Assembly: GCF_003951285.1 (NCBI RefSeq)
Contig: NZ_RXFQ01000012.1
Span: 124,001-188,000 of the forward strand
Reading direction: 5' to 3'
From: Variovorax beijingensis
GTDB taxonomy: Bacteria > Pseudomonadota > Gammaproteobacteria > Burkholderiales > Burkholderiaceae_C
Length of the DNA: 64,000 nucleotides
The position numbers were made by a program, and so were the translations under genes. The notes beneath the pieces were generated by a model, which saw only the letters and a program-made list of their open reading frames with translations, was not told the origin of the DNA and made no database searches. This document shows, piece after piece, positions 33,993-41,806 of the stretch (position 1 is the stretch's first letter; each line of letters opens with the position of its first letter).

Positions 33993-34970
33993 ATGCAGCT
34001 CACATCCCTGGTCAAGATCCTTGCCGTCTCGGCGTCGCTCGCGGCAATGCCGATCGCCGCATCGGCCGAGGCGGCCTATCCGGCGCGCGCCATCAAGATC
34101 GTCGTGCCCGCGCCGCCGGGCGGCGCCATCGACACCATTGCCCGCGTCGTCGGCGACAAGCTCGCGGTGTCGATGGGCCAGCCGGTGATCGTCGACAACA
34201 GGCCCGGCGCTTCCAACAACCTCGGCACCGACGTTCTCGCCAAGTCGGCGCCCGATGGCTACACGATCGGCATCGTCGGCGGCAGCCACAACATCAACAA
34301 GTTCCTGTTCAAGAACCTCGGCTGGGATCCGGAAAAAAGCTTTGAGCCCATCGTCTACAGCCACGAGGTTCCGCTGGTGTTCGCCATCTACCCGCAGCTT
34401 CCGGCCCGGACGCTGCCCGAGCTGGTGGCGTGGATGAAGGCCCATCCGGACGAGGCCAAGGTTGCCACCTCCGGGCGCGGCAGCGCGCAGGAAATGGCGG
34501 CCGAGATGTTCCGCATGGCCAGCGGCGCGCCGATGCTGCTGGTGCCCTACAAGGGCTCGTCCGCCGCGCACCCGGACCTGCTGGCCGGACGCACGGCGCT
34601 CTTCATCGACACCATCAGTGCCATCCAGCCGCAGGTGAAGGCCGGCAACGTGCGCGCCGTGGCGGTGTCGACGCGCAAGCGGACAAGCTCGCTGCCCGAT
34701 GTGCCGACCGCGGACGAGCAGGGATTGAAGGGCTACGACGCCAACACGAACGGCGGCTTCCTGGCGCCGGCCGGCACGCCCAAGGCCGTCATCGCCAAGC
34801 TGAATGCCGAGATCAACGCGGCGCTCAAGCTGCCCGATGTGCGGGCGAAGTTGGAGGCTGCCGGCATCGAGATACAGGGCGGCACGCCGCAGGAATACGC
34901 CGCACTGATCAGGTCCGACCTTGTCAAGTGGGGCAGGGTGGTGAAGGAGGCGGGGATCCAGGCGGAGTGA
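33993..34970 (+). CDS. Bug/TctC-family receptor
   Basis: 325 aa. Signal peptide about 1-25 (VKILAVSASLAAMPIAASAE), mature start YPARAIKIVVPAPPGGAIDT and GQPVIVDNRPGASNNLGTDV. The start has the strong GAGGAGACA ribosome binding site. Tandem with the Bug gene at 32963; the two share the fold but clearly differ (PAPPGGAID versus PFPPGGGTD), so they may bind different acids of the same pathway. No permease pair. Confidence 0.9.
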   Translation: MQLTSLVKILAVSASLAAMPIAASAEAAYPARAIKIVVPAPPGGAIDTIARVVGDKLAVSMGQPVIVDNRPGASNNLGTDVLAKSAPDGYTIGIVGGSHNINKFLFKNLGWDPEKSFEPIVYSHEVPLVFAIYPQLPARTLPELVAWMKAHPDEAKVATSGRGSAQEMAAEMFRMASGAPMLLVPYKGSSAAHPDLLAGRTALFIDTISAIQPQVKAGNVRAVAVSTRKRTSSLPDVPTADEQGLKGYDANTNGGFLAPAGTPKAVIAKLNAEINAALKLPDVRAKLEAAGIEIQGGTPQEYAALIRSDLVKWGRVVKEAGIQAE

Positions 34971-35049
34971 GGGCCCCGAGAGCTTGATGGCCGGATTCGA
35001 TCGGACTAATCTCGGCCTTCAAGCCGCCCGCCGGCCGGAGGTGCCCATC

Positions 35050-35457
35050 ATGCAAACGGTGAATCCCGAAGTGACCACGGAAGTGTTGCAGGCATTTGCC
35101 GATGCATGGAACCGGCACGATGTCGATGCGCTCATGTCGTTCATGACAGCCGACTGCGTCTTCGAAGCCTCCGCCGGCGCCGAGGCCTGCGGCACCCGAT
35201 ACGTCGGCAGTGCGGCGGTGCGAGCTGCCTTTGCGGAAGTCTGGGCTGTCTTTCCCGATGCCCACTGGGGGAGCGCGCGCCATTTTGTCCATGGGGACCG
35301 CGGCGTGTCGGAGTGGACGTTCACGGGAACACGCACGGACGGAGCCCGCATCGAAGTCCAAGGCTGCGATCTGTTTACTTTTCGTGCCGGCAAGATTCTT
35401 CTGAAGAACTCCTATCGCAAGAACCGTCCGCCCGCTGCGGCGGCGCCGCCGCGGTGA
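35050..35457 (+). CDS. SnoaL-like polyketide cyclase family protein
   Basis: 135 aa cone-fold protein. Characteristic N-terminus EVLQAFADAWNRHDVDALMS and C-terminal strands HGDRGVSEWTFTGTRTDGAR and GCDLFTFRAGKILLKNSYRK; this pattern is the SnoaL/ketosteroid isomerase-like group. GGAGGTG precedes the ATG at 35050, which decides the start over the frame opening at 34984. No substrate can be named; possibly co-transcribed with the DUF1772 gene that follows. Confidence 0.8.
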   Translation: MQTVNPEVTTEVLQAFADAWNRHDVDALMSFMTADCVFEASAGAEACGTRYVGSAAVRAAFAEVWAVFPDAHWGSARHFVHGDRGVSEWTFTGTRTDGARIEVQGCDLFTFRAGKILLKNSYRKNRPPAAAAPPR

Positions 35458-35480
35458 CGCTTGCCCCGAAAAGAGGAATC

Positions 35481-35942
35481 ATGACAGCGAACGCCCTACG
35501 CTTCATTCTCTTGCTGCTGCTGGCGCTGCTCGTCGGCACGATGTTCGGCATCTGGGCCGGCTACAGCCCGGCGGCGCTCTCGGCGTCGGCCTACGTCGAA
35601 CAGCAGCAGAACGCGATCCGGTCGCTCAACACCTTGATGCCCGCCATCGGCGCCGCGTGCATCGTTCTCACCGTCTGGCTTGCGATCCTGGCGAAGGATG
35701 ATGCGCGTGCCCGCTACCTGCTGGTTGCTGCTGTCGTCTGCCTGCTGGCCGCCGCCTTGGTCACGCGCTTCGGCAACCAGCCGATCAACGCGATTGTCAT
35801 GACCTGGAACCCGCAGAGTCCGCCGGCGGAGTGGGCGCAGCTGCGCGACGTCTGGTGGCGATGGCACATGGTGCGCGCGTCGGCTGGCATTGCCAGCCTC
35901 GGCTTGGTCCTGCTCGCGGTGCTTGGTGACCGCAGGCGTTGA
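35481..35942 (+). CDS. DUF1772 (anthrone oxygenase-like) membrane protein
   Basis: 153 aa. Four hydrophobic segments, at about 6-26 (LRFILLLLLALLVGTMFGIW), 51-68, 77-95 and 132-149. The C-terminal half has the DUF1772 pattern of polar residues: PINAIVMTWNPQSPPAEWAQ, then LRDVWWRWHMVRASAGIASL. Members include anthrone oxygenases, but most bacterial ones have no known role. The ATG at 35481 has AGAGGA upstream. It follows the SnoaL-like gene by 23 bp, a common pairing of small unknown genes. Confidence 0.82.
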   Translation: MTANALRFILLLLLALLVGTMFGIWAGYSPAALSASAYVEQQQNAIRSLNTLMPAIGAACIVLTVWLAILAKDDARARYLLVAAVVCLLAAALVTRFGNQPINAIVMTWNPQSPPAEWAQLRDVWWRWHMVRASAGIASLGLVLLAVLGDRRR

Positions 35943-36047
35943 AGCCATCGCTGCGTCGAACTGAAATCCCTAGCGCTTCCACTCGACGGGGCATCCCGAT
36001 GTCCGCGCGGTCTCGCCAGCGGGCTTCGAGGCAAGGCCCTTCTTGAA

Positions 36048-36479
36048 TCACGCGGCCTGGCTCGTCACCCTGTGGACCAGCCAGCCAAACCCGCTAAAGA
36101 CCGCGCCGATGACACCCGCGATGAGCGTGCCGCCCCACAGTTCAAACCAATCGTCGAGCAGCAGGTCGCGCGGATCGGAGGGCTGGAAGAACACGCCGAC
36201 GGATTCTCCGACCTCGTAGCGCGGCGTGCCGCTGCTGCTCGACGATGTGAAGTCGATGAGCGCGCCGGACGGCTCCCGGAACTGCACGCGCGGCCGCCAG
36301 GTGCCGTCGGGGTTGTTCTTGCTGCTGCTTCGCACGTGCTCCAGGTCCGTCACCTCGCCCTCGGCACGATCGGCAGAGGCGATGAAAGCGAGCCGCTGAT
36401 AGAACAGAAATCCCGACAGCGTGAGCAGTGCAATGCCGATGAGGGAAAGAACAAACTTGGCGCAGGTTTCGATCTTCAT
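36048..36479 (-). CDS. DUF3592 membrane protein
   Basis: 143 aa. N-terminal hydrophobic helix (FVLSLIGIALLTLSGFLFYQ), a periplasmic beta-rich domain with AEGEVTDLEHVRSSSKN and RPRVQFREPSGALIDF, and the typical GESVGVFFQPSDPRDLLLDD segment; a second helix (LIAGVIGAVFSGFGWLV) closes the C-terminus. This is the DUF3592 pattern, with no known function. The TGA at 36048 is followed in the same frame by 25 sense codons and a TAG (35970), possibly a shortened tail. Confidence 0.78.
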   Translation of the reverse strand: MKIETCAKFVLSLIGIALLTLSGFLFYQRLAFIASADRAEGEVTDLEHVRSSSKNNPDGTWRPRVQFREPSGALIDFTSSSSSGTPRYEVGESVGVFFQPSDPRDLLLDDWFELWGGTLIAGVIGAVFSGFGWLVHRVTSQAA

Positions 36480-36545
36480 TCGATGGAGGGTGCGGGCACT
36501 CTGATTTTCTGCGTCGGGAAAGACGCATGCAATTATGTGGCCGCA

Positions 36546-36700
36546 GCGAACGTCCCCCTTCAGCCTCCAGCGCGCCTGGCCATCAAGGAGGGGCGGCTGG
36601 TTCCGGTCCTGCAGGACTGGTGACCGACCTTCCCGGGCTACCACCTCTACTACGCCAACCGGCGCCAGCTTTCTCCGGGGCTCTCCGTGTTCTTCAGCGC
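36546..36700 (+). pseudogene. C-terminal remnant of a LysR-family regulator with in-frame TGA
   Basis: On the plus strand: LAIKEGRLVPVLQDW, a TGA at 36621-36623, then in the same frame PTFPGYHLYYANRRQLSPGL. LysR proteins of this type end EGRLVxVLxDWCPPFPGYxLYYPSRRQ, so the TGA replaces a Cys codon (TGC to TGA). The N-terminal HTH and most of the effector domain are missing. The remnant ends inside the 3' end of the serine hydrolase gene. Confidence 0.75.
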
Positions 36701-37824
36701 AGCGACGCGTGGATCAGCTTCTGCACCGCAAAGAGCGGCTTGAGCTGGTCTTCCCGGTAATAGTTGCCCATGAAGATGACATACACCAGTTCGAGCGCTG
36801 GAATGACGACCAGCCGCTGGCCTCCGAGTCCGATCGCCATGTAGGCTGGCGAGCCATCCTGGCGCTGGATCACATACCAGTGGTAGCCATATCGGAGGCC
36901 TTCGAAAGCGTCGGCGCGCGGCGTCAGCGACTCGGAGATCCAATCCTTCGGAACCAGCGCCCGGCCGTTCCACTCGCCGCGCTGGAGCAGCAGCTGGCCA
37001 ACGCGAGCCAGATCCGGCGCGCGCATGCGCAGACCCGATGCGGCGGCCGCTTCTCCGTTGAAACCACGGGTCCACTCGACGTTCTCGATGCCCATGGGCG
37101 AGAACAGCTTGTCGCGTGCGTAATCGAGCAGCGGCACGCCCGCACCCTTGGCGATGAGATGGCTCAGCACGGCCGTTGCGCCGCCCGAGTAGCGCCACCG
37201 CTCGCCCGGCTTGGCAACGATGGGGCGCTCCAGCACATAGCGGTAGCGATCCTTGCTGCGCTCCATCGAAATTTCGCTGTTGCGCGGATCGGTGTAGGGC
37301 AGGTCCTCGTTCCATTCCAGGCCCATCGTCATCGCGAGGGCATGGGAGATGCGCAGCGCGCGCCGGCGTTCGTCGCTGGCCAGGTCGGGGTACGCGGGAA
37401 AGGCATCCAGCAGCGGCGCATCGAGCGCGGGAACCTTGCCTTCGGCGAGTGCGATGCCGTAGAGCAAGCCTACGATGCTCTTGCTGACGGAACGAAGGTC
37501 GTGCAAGGTGTCGGCGCTGAATGCAACCGTGCCCAGCGGCGTACCCCAGCGTTCGTCCGGGCCTTCGAAGTAGCGCTCCATCTCGACCCGGCCTTTGCGC
37601 GCAATGAAGACGGCATGCAGATTCGCGAACTCGCCGCTTTTCACGCCCTGGTCCAGGCGCGCCGCAAGATCCGGCGCCATTCCGCTGGACTCCGGACTGC
37701 CTCGCGTCCATTGGAATGGCGTTGCTGCGAATCCCCGTCCCATGCAGGCAAGTGCAGCTGCGGCGCCGCCCGTCATGAGCACGCTGCGTCTTCGCTGGCT
37801 GTGGAATTGCTTGGGACCTGCCAT
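36694..37824 (-). CDS. Exported serine hydrolase (class C beta-lactamase family)
   Basis: 376 aa. An N-terminal twin-Arg signal (QRRRSVLMTGGAAAALACMG) suggests Tat export. Catalytic SxxK is SVSK in LRSVSKSIVGLLYG at about 111-124; the Tyr motif is RYSGG near 212, and GLGGQRLVVIP near the C-terminus takes the KTG position. It is more like esterases or peptidases of this family than true AmpC. Start ATG at 37824; ends in the LysR remnant. Divergent from oiaX, sharing an intergenic region of about 150 bp. Confidence 0.87.
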   Translation of the reverse strand: MAGPKQFHSQRRRSVLMTGGAAAALACMGRGFAATPFQWTRGSPESSGMAPDLAARLDQGVKSGEFANLHAVFIARKGRVEMERYFEGPDERWGTPLGTVAFSADTLHDLRSVSKSIVGLLYGIALAEGKVPALDAPLLDAFPAYPDLASDERRRALRISHALAMTMGLEWNEDLPYTDPRNSEISMERSKDRYRYVLERPIVAKPGERWRYSGGATAVLSHLIAKGAGVPLLDYARDKLFSPMGIENVEWTRGFNGEAAAASGLRMRAPDLARVGQLLLQRGEWNGRALVPKDWISESLTPRADAFEGLRYGYHWYVIQRQDGSPAYMAIGLGGQRLVVIPALELVYVIFMGNYYREDQLKPLFAVQKLIHASLR

Positions 37825-37920
37825 GTCGAGCCGGATCGTGGCCGGGATCTTGCCATCTCCAGCGGCAGCACTGCTGCCGAGTGCCCGACGGCTACGGGTT
37901 AGTCCCGTCTCATCAACTCA

Positions 37921-37961
37921 TGAGGTCATCATACCATCACACCACTATATGACCCCTCAGG
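37921..37961. promoter_or_regulatory. Candidate NanR-like operator upstream of oiaX
   Basis: Direct repeats ATCATACC-ATCACACC (37928-37943) read on the other strand as GGTGTGAT-GGTATGAT, an 8-nt spacing similar to the GGTATA repeats bound by NanR. They sit inside an imperfect palindrome (TGAGGTCAT ... ATGACCCCTCA). A GntR regulator with a NanR-like N-terminus is encoded in the same operon. Confidence 0.45.
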
Positions 37962-37972
37962 AGAAATTCGGT

Positions 37973-38803
37973 ATGAAGACTTCCATCGCCCTCTTGGGCG
38001 CCGGCGGAAAAATGGGCGTTCGGCTCGCGAAGAACCTGCGCAACTCCCGCTTCGAGGTGCGCCACGTGGAGGTCAGCGACGTCGGGCGCCAGCGCCTGCG
38101 CGACGAACTGGGCGTGGAATGCGCGGACCCGGTGCGCGCGCTGGACAACGTGCAGGTGGTGATCCTCGCCATACCTGACACCGCCATCGGTAAGGTCGCC
38201 GCGCAGATCGCGCCGCAGCTCGCCCCCGGCACCATGGTGATGACGCTGGATGCGGCCGCGCCCTTTGCCGGGCACCTGCCGCAGCGGCCCGACCTGGTGT
38301 ACTTCGTCGCCCATCCCTGCCACCCGCCGATCTTCAGCGACGCGCTGCACCAGAGCGGCCAGCCCGACTTTTTCGGCGGCGCGCACGCACCGCAATCGGT
38401 GGTGAGCGCGCTCATGCAGGGCGCGCCGGCCGACTTCGACCTGGGCGAGGAGATCGCCAGGACCATCTACGCGCCGATCCTGCGCTCGTACCGCGTCACG
38501 GTCGAGCAGATGGCGCTGCTGGAGCCCGGCCTGTCCGAGACCGTCTGCGCCACGCTGCTGGACACCATGCGCGAGGCCATGGACGCGGTGGTCGCGCGCG
38601 GCGTGCCGCACGACTGCGCACGCGACTTCCTGCTGGGCCACATGACGATCCTCGCCGCCGTGATCTTCAAGGAGATCCCCGGCGTGTTCTCCGATGCCTG
38701 CAACAAGGCCATCACCTTCGGCAAGCCGCGCCTGCTGCGGGACGACTGGCTCAAGGTGTTCGACCGCGAAGAGATCGCAAAGAGCATCGAGCGCATCACC
38801 TGA
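37973..38803 (+). CDS. oiaX: D-apionate oxidoisomerase-like NAD-dependent dehydrogenase
   Basis: 276 aa. Rossmann loop SIALLGAGGKMGVRLAKNL at about 3-22, DAAAPFAGHLPQRPDLVYFV at about 89-108, then AHPCHPPIF, and the C-terminal helical domain RSYRVTVEQMALLEPGLSE, GVFSDACNKAITFGKPRLLR. This is the phosphogluconate-dehydrogenase-C type fold used by OiaX, which converts D-apionate to 3-oxo-isoapionate. The neighbours (TRAP transporter, RuBisCO-like protein, DUF1537 kinase) match that pathway. The ATG at 37973 has AGGAGA nine nt upstream. First gene of the operon; operator-like repeats precede it. Activity is inferred. Confidence 0.83.
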   Translation: MKTSIALLGAGGKMGVRLAKNLRNSRFEVRHVEVSDVGRQRLRDELGVECADPVRALDNVQVVILAIPDTAIGKVAAQIAPQLAPGTMVMTLDAAAPFAGHLPQRPDLVYFVAHPCHPPIFSDALHQSGQPDFFGGAHAPQSVVSALMQGAPADFDLGEEIARTIYAPILRSYRVTVEQMALLEPGLSETVCATLLDTMREAMDAVVARGVPHDCARDFLLGHMTILAAVIFKEIPGVFSDACNKAITFGKPRLLRDDWLKVFDREEIAKSIERIT

Positions 38804-38901
38804 GCGCACGCGCGCCGCAGGTTTTTCCGGCACCCGCCGCAAAGCGCCGACACGGGCGCGCGGCCGCATCCACCCGATCGACAACCCCACGAGGAGACAC
38901 C

Positions 38902-39897
38902 GTGACCCATCGCTTCCGCTTTCGCCGTACCCTGGCTGCGCCCCTGGCCGCCGCGCTCCTGACCCTGGCCGCAGCCGCCGGCGCGCAGGCGCAGACCGTG
39001 CTCAAGATCGGCTACACGCCGGCGCAGGGCTCGCACTACTGGGTGGGCGCCACCACCTTCTGTGCCGAGATCGAGAAGGGCACGCAGGCGCGCTACAAGT
39101 GCCAGCAGTTCCCGAGCTCGGCGCTCGGCGGCGAGCGCGAGCAGATCGAGGCCGTGCAGCTCGGCACGCAGGACGCGGTGATCACCTCCACCGGCCCCGT
39201 GGGCAACTTCGTGCCCGAGATCAAGGTGGTGGACATCCCCTTCCTGTTTCGCGACTACGAGCATGCGCGCAAGGTGTTCGACGGCCCGATCGGCCAGGAC
39301 ATGCTGACCAAGTTCCCGAGCAAGGGCCTGGTCGCGCTGGCCTGGACGGAGAACGGCTTTCGCCACCTCACCAACAGCAAGCGCCCGGTCCTCAAGCCCG
39401 AGGACACCAAGGGCCTGAAGGTTCGCACCATGGAGAACAAGGTGCACATGGACGGCTACCGCACCTTCGGCATGCAGCCCACGCCCATGTCCTTCCCCGA
39501 AGTGTTCGGCGCGCTGCAGCAGGGCACGGTGGACGGGCAGGAGAATCCCATCCCCATCATCACCACGGCCAAGTTCTCGCAGGTGCAGAAGCACCTTTCG
39601 CTCACCGGCCACGTGTACTCGCCCGCGCTGCTGCTGCTCACCCCGAAGGTCTGGAACAAGCTCAGCGATGCCGACAAGAAGGTGTTTGCCGAGGCCGCGC
39701 GCCTGAGCGTGGCCGCGCAGCGCAAGAAGGTCGACGAGGACGACGCCACCGGCGTGGCCCAGCTCGAGAAAGAGGGCATGCAGGTCGTGCGCAACGTCGA
39801 CAAGAAGGCCTTCCAGGATGCGCTCAAGCCCGCCTACGCCGCCTATGCGAAGGAATTCGGCGCCGACAACATCAAGAAGATCCAGGACGTGCACTGA
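38902..39897 (+). CDS. TRAP transporter solute-binding protein (DctP type)
   Basis: 331 aa, GTG start with GAGGAGACACC upstream. Signal peptide at about 1-31 (LAAPLAAALLTLAAAAGAQA). DctP family pattern: TVLKIGYTPAQGSHYWVGAT, EIKVVDIPFLFRDYEHARKV, the conserved Arg region GLKVRTMENKVHMDGYRTFG (carboxylate-binding Arg), and FPEVFGALQQGTVDGQENPI. Periplasmic receptor for an organic acid, presumably apionate or a related sugar acid. Followed by dctQ and dctM-type genes, so a complete transporter. Confidence 0.92.
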   Translation: MTHRFRFRRTLAAPLAAALLTLAAAAGAQAQTVLKIGYTPAQGSHYWVGATTFCAEIEKGTQARYKCQQFPSSALGGEREQIEAVQLGTQDAVITSTGPVGNFVPEIKVVDIPFLFRDYEHARKVFDGPIGQDMLTKFPSKGLVALAWTENGFRHLTNSKRPVLKPEDTKGLKVRTMENKVHMDGYRTFGMQPTPMSFPEVFGALQQGTVDGQENPIPIITTAKFSQVQKHLSLTGHVYSPALLLLTPKVWNKLSDADKKVFAEAARLSVAAQRKKVDEDDATGVAQLEKEGMQVVRNVDKKAFQDALKPAYAAYAKEFGADNIKKIQDVH

Positions 39898-39934
39898 CGC
39901 CACCGGCCGCGCCGCGCCTACGTTCGCCAAAACC

Positions 39935-40447
39935 ATGCAAACATTCGAACGCTACCTGCTCGGTGCCAACCGCTGGGCGCTGATCCTTCTGCTGGCCGCC
40001 ATGTCGGTGATCATCTTCGTCAACGTGGCGCTGCGCTACCTCACCAACGCCTCGCTCGAATGGGCGGAGGAGGTCGCGCGCTACCTCATGATCTGGCTGA
40101 CCTTCCTCGGCGCGGGCCCGGTGCTGCGCTACGGCGGCCACATCGCCGTGGAGAACCTGCAGGATGCGCTGCCGCGCCCGGCCGCCGTGGCGCTGCGCGC
40201 GCTCGTGGCCCTGCTGCTGTTCGCCTTCTTCGGCTTCATGGTCTGGTACGGCTGGCTGTACATGGAGCGCACCATGTTCCAGCTCACGCCGGTCACGCAA
40301 ATTCCGTTCGCCTACGTCTACAGCGCCATGGTGATCGGCGGCGTGCTGCTTACCGTGCACCTGCTGTTCATCGTGCGCGGCTATGCGCTGCGGCGCGAGT
40401 TCGCGGCGGACGGCCACTTCGACGCCAACGCGAGTGCCTCGCTATGA
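39935..40447 (+). CDS. TRAP transporter small permease (DctQ type)
   Basis: 170 aa membrane protein with four hydrophobic segments (LILLLAAMSVIIFVNVALRY, then ARYLMIWLTFLGAGPVLRYG, LRALVALLLFAFFGFMVWYG and AYVYSAMVIGGVLLTVHLLF). The NASLEWAEEVARYLMIW stretch is the DctQ signature. It joins DctP and DctM to make the sodium-driven TRAP system. Its stop overlaps the dctM-type start as ATGA. The start at 39935 is preceded only by a weak ribosome binding site. Confidence 0.91.
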   Translation: MQTFERYLLGANRWALILLLAAMSVIIFVNVALRYLTNASLEWAEEVARYLMIWLTFLGAGPVLRYGGHIAVENLQDALPRPAAVALRALVALLLFAFFGFMVWYGWLYMERTMFQLTPVTQIPFAYVYSAMVIGGVLLTVHLLFIVRGYALRREFAADGHFDANASASL

Positions 40448-41736
40448 GCGCTTCCCTCGTCCTGGTGCTGTCGGCCTGCTTCTTCCTGGCCATCGGCGTG
40501 CCCGTGGCCTTTGCGCTGGGTCTGGCCACGGCCGCCGCGCTGGTGCTGGCCGAGAACTTTCCGCTGATGGTGCTGCTGAAGGAAACGTTCACCGGCATGG
40601 ACAGTTTTCCGCTGATGGCCGTGCCCTTCTTCATCCTCGCGGCCGAGCTCATGAGCGGCGGCTCGCTCACAGAGGTGCTGCTGCGCTTTGCCGGCCAGTT
40701 CGTCGGCCACAAGCGCGGCGGGTTGGGCTATACCAACGTGGTGTCGCTGACCTTCTTCTCGGGCATCTCGGGCTCGGCGCTGGCCGACGCCGCGGGCCCG
40801 GGCTCGATGCTCATCAAGATGATGGACAAGGCCGGCTACGGCCGCGCCTACGCGGCGGCGCTCACGGCGTCGACCGCCATCGTCGGGCCGATCATCCCGC
40901 CGTCGATCATCATGATCATCTACGCGCTGCAGGACGATGCGGTGTCCGTCGGCGCGCTGTTCGCGGCCGGCATCATGCCGGGCATCCTGATCGCGGTGGC
41001 GATGTGCATCGTCAACTTCCGCGTCTCGCGCCAGCGCAACTACCGCGGCGAAGGCACGATGCCGCCGCTGGCCGAGATCCTCGCCACGACCTGGCGCGCC
41101 ATCCCCGCGATCCTGCTGCCGGTGGTGATCCTGGGCGGCATGCGCGCGGGCTGGTTCACGCCGACGGAAGCCTCCGTGGTGGCGGTGTTCTACGCGCTGG
41201 TCTGCGGCAAGTTCGTCTACCGCACGCTGGAGTGGAAGGCGCTGCCCGACATCCTCGCGCGCTCGGCGCTGCTGTCGGCCTCGGTGCTCATCATCATCGG
41301 CATGTCGGCCTCGTTCGCCTGGATACTGACCATCGAGGGCATCCCGCAGATGCTCGCCCAGTGGCTGGTCGGCATGAACCTGTCGCCGTGGATGTTCCTG
41401 CTCATCGTGAACGTCTTCCTGCTGCTGTTCGGAATCTTCATCGAGCCGCTGCCGGGCGTGATGGTGCTGGTGCCGATCCTGGCGCCGGTGGCGCTCAAGC
41501 TCGGCATCGACCCGGTGCACTTCGCGATGGTCGTGATCGTGAACCTCACGCTGGGCATGATCACGCCGCCGGTGGGCGGGCTGCTGTTCGTCACCTGCAA
41601 TGTCTCGCGCGTGCCGATGGCGCAGCTGGTGCGCGAGCTCGTGCCGTTTCTCTGGGCGCACGGCGCCGTGCTGGTGCTGTTGACCTTCATGCCGATGCTG
41701 TCCACCTGGCTGCCGCGCACGCTCGGATTCAAGTAG
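40444..41736 (+). CDS. TRAP transporter large permease (DctM type)
   Basis: 430 aa inner-membrane protein with about 12 hydrophobic segments. DctM features: DSFPLMAVPFFILAAELMSG at about 53-72, SLTFFSGISGSALADAAGPG, ASTAIVGPIIPPSIIMIIYA and the C-terminal LGMITPPVGGLLFVTCNVSR. It carries the transport channel. Start ATG 40444 overlaps the small permease stop by 4 nt. The three TRAP genes sit between the oxidoisomerase and RuBisCO-like protein genes. Confidence 0.93.
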   Translation: MSASLVLVLSACFFLAIGVPVAFALGLATAAALVLAENFPLMVLLKETFTGMDSFPLMAVPFFILAAELMSGGSLTEVLLRFAGQFVGHKRGGLGYTNVVSLTFFSGISGSALADAAGPGSMLIKMMDKAGYGRAYAAALTASTAIVGPIIPPSIIMIIYALQDDAVSVGALFAAGIMPGILIAVAMCIVNFRVSRQRNYRGEGTMPPLAEILATTWRAIPAILLPVVILGGMRAGWFTPTEASVVAVFYALVCGKFVYRTLEWKALPDILARSALLSASVLIIIGMSASFAWILTIEGIPQMLAQWLVGMNLSPWMFLLIVNVFLLLFGIFIEPLPGVMVLVPILAPVALKLGIDPVHFAMVVIVNLTLGMITPPVGGLLFVTCNVSRVPMAQLVRELVPFLWAHGAVLVLLTFMPMLSTWLPRTLGFK

Positions 41737-41806
41737 AGAGAGAAAGACACCGAACCATGGTCCTGCCCCGCCCCTTCCTCCGCCTCGTCGAACGCCGCGA
41801 CCCGCC

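Noticed and set aside
38467..39936. Minus-strand frame of 489 codons
   Set aside because: Antisense to oiaX and the DctP gene.
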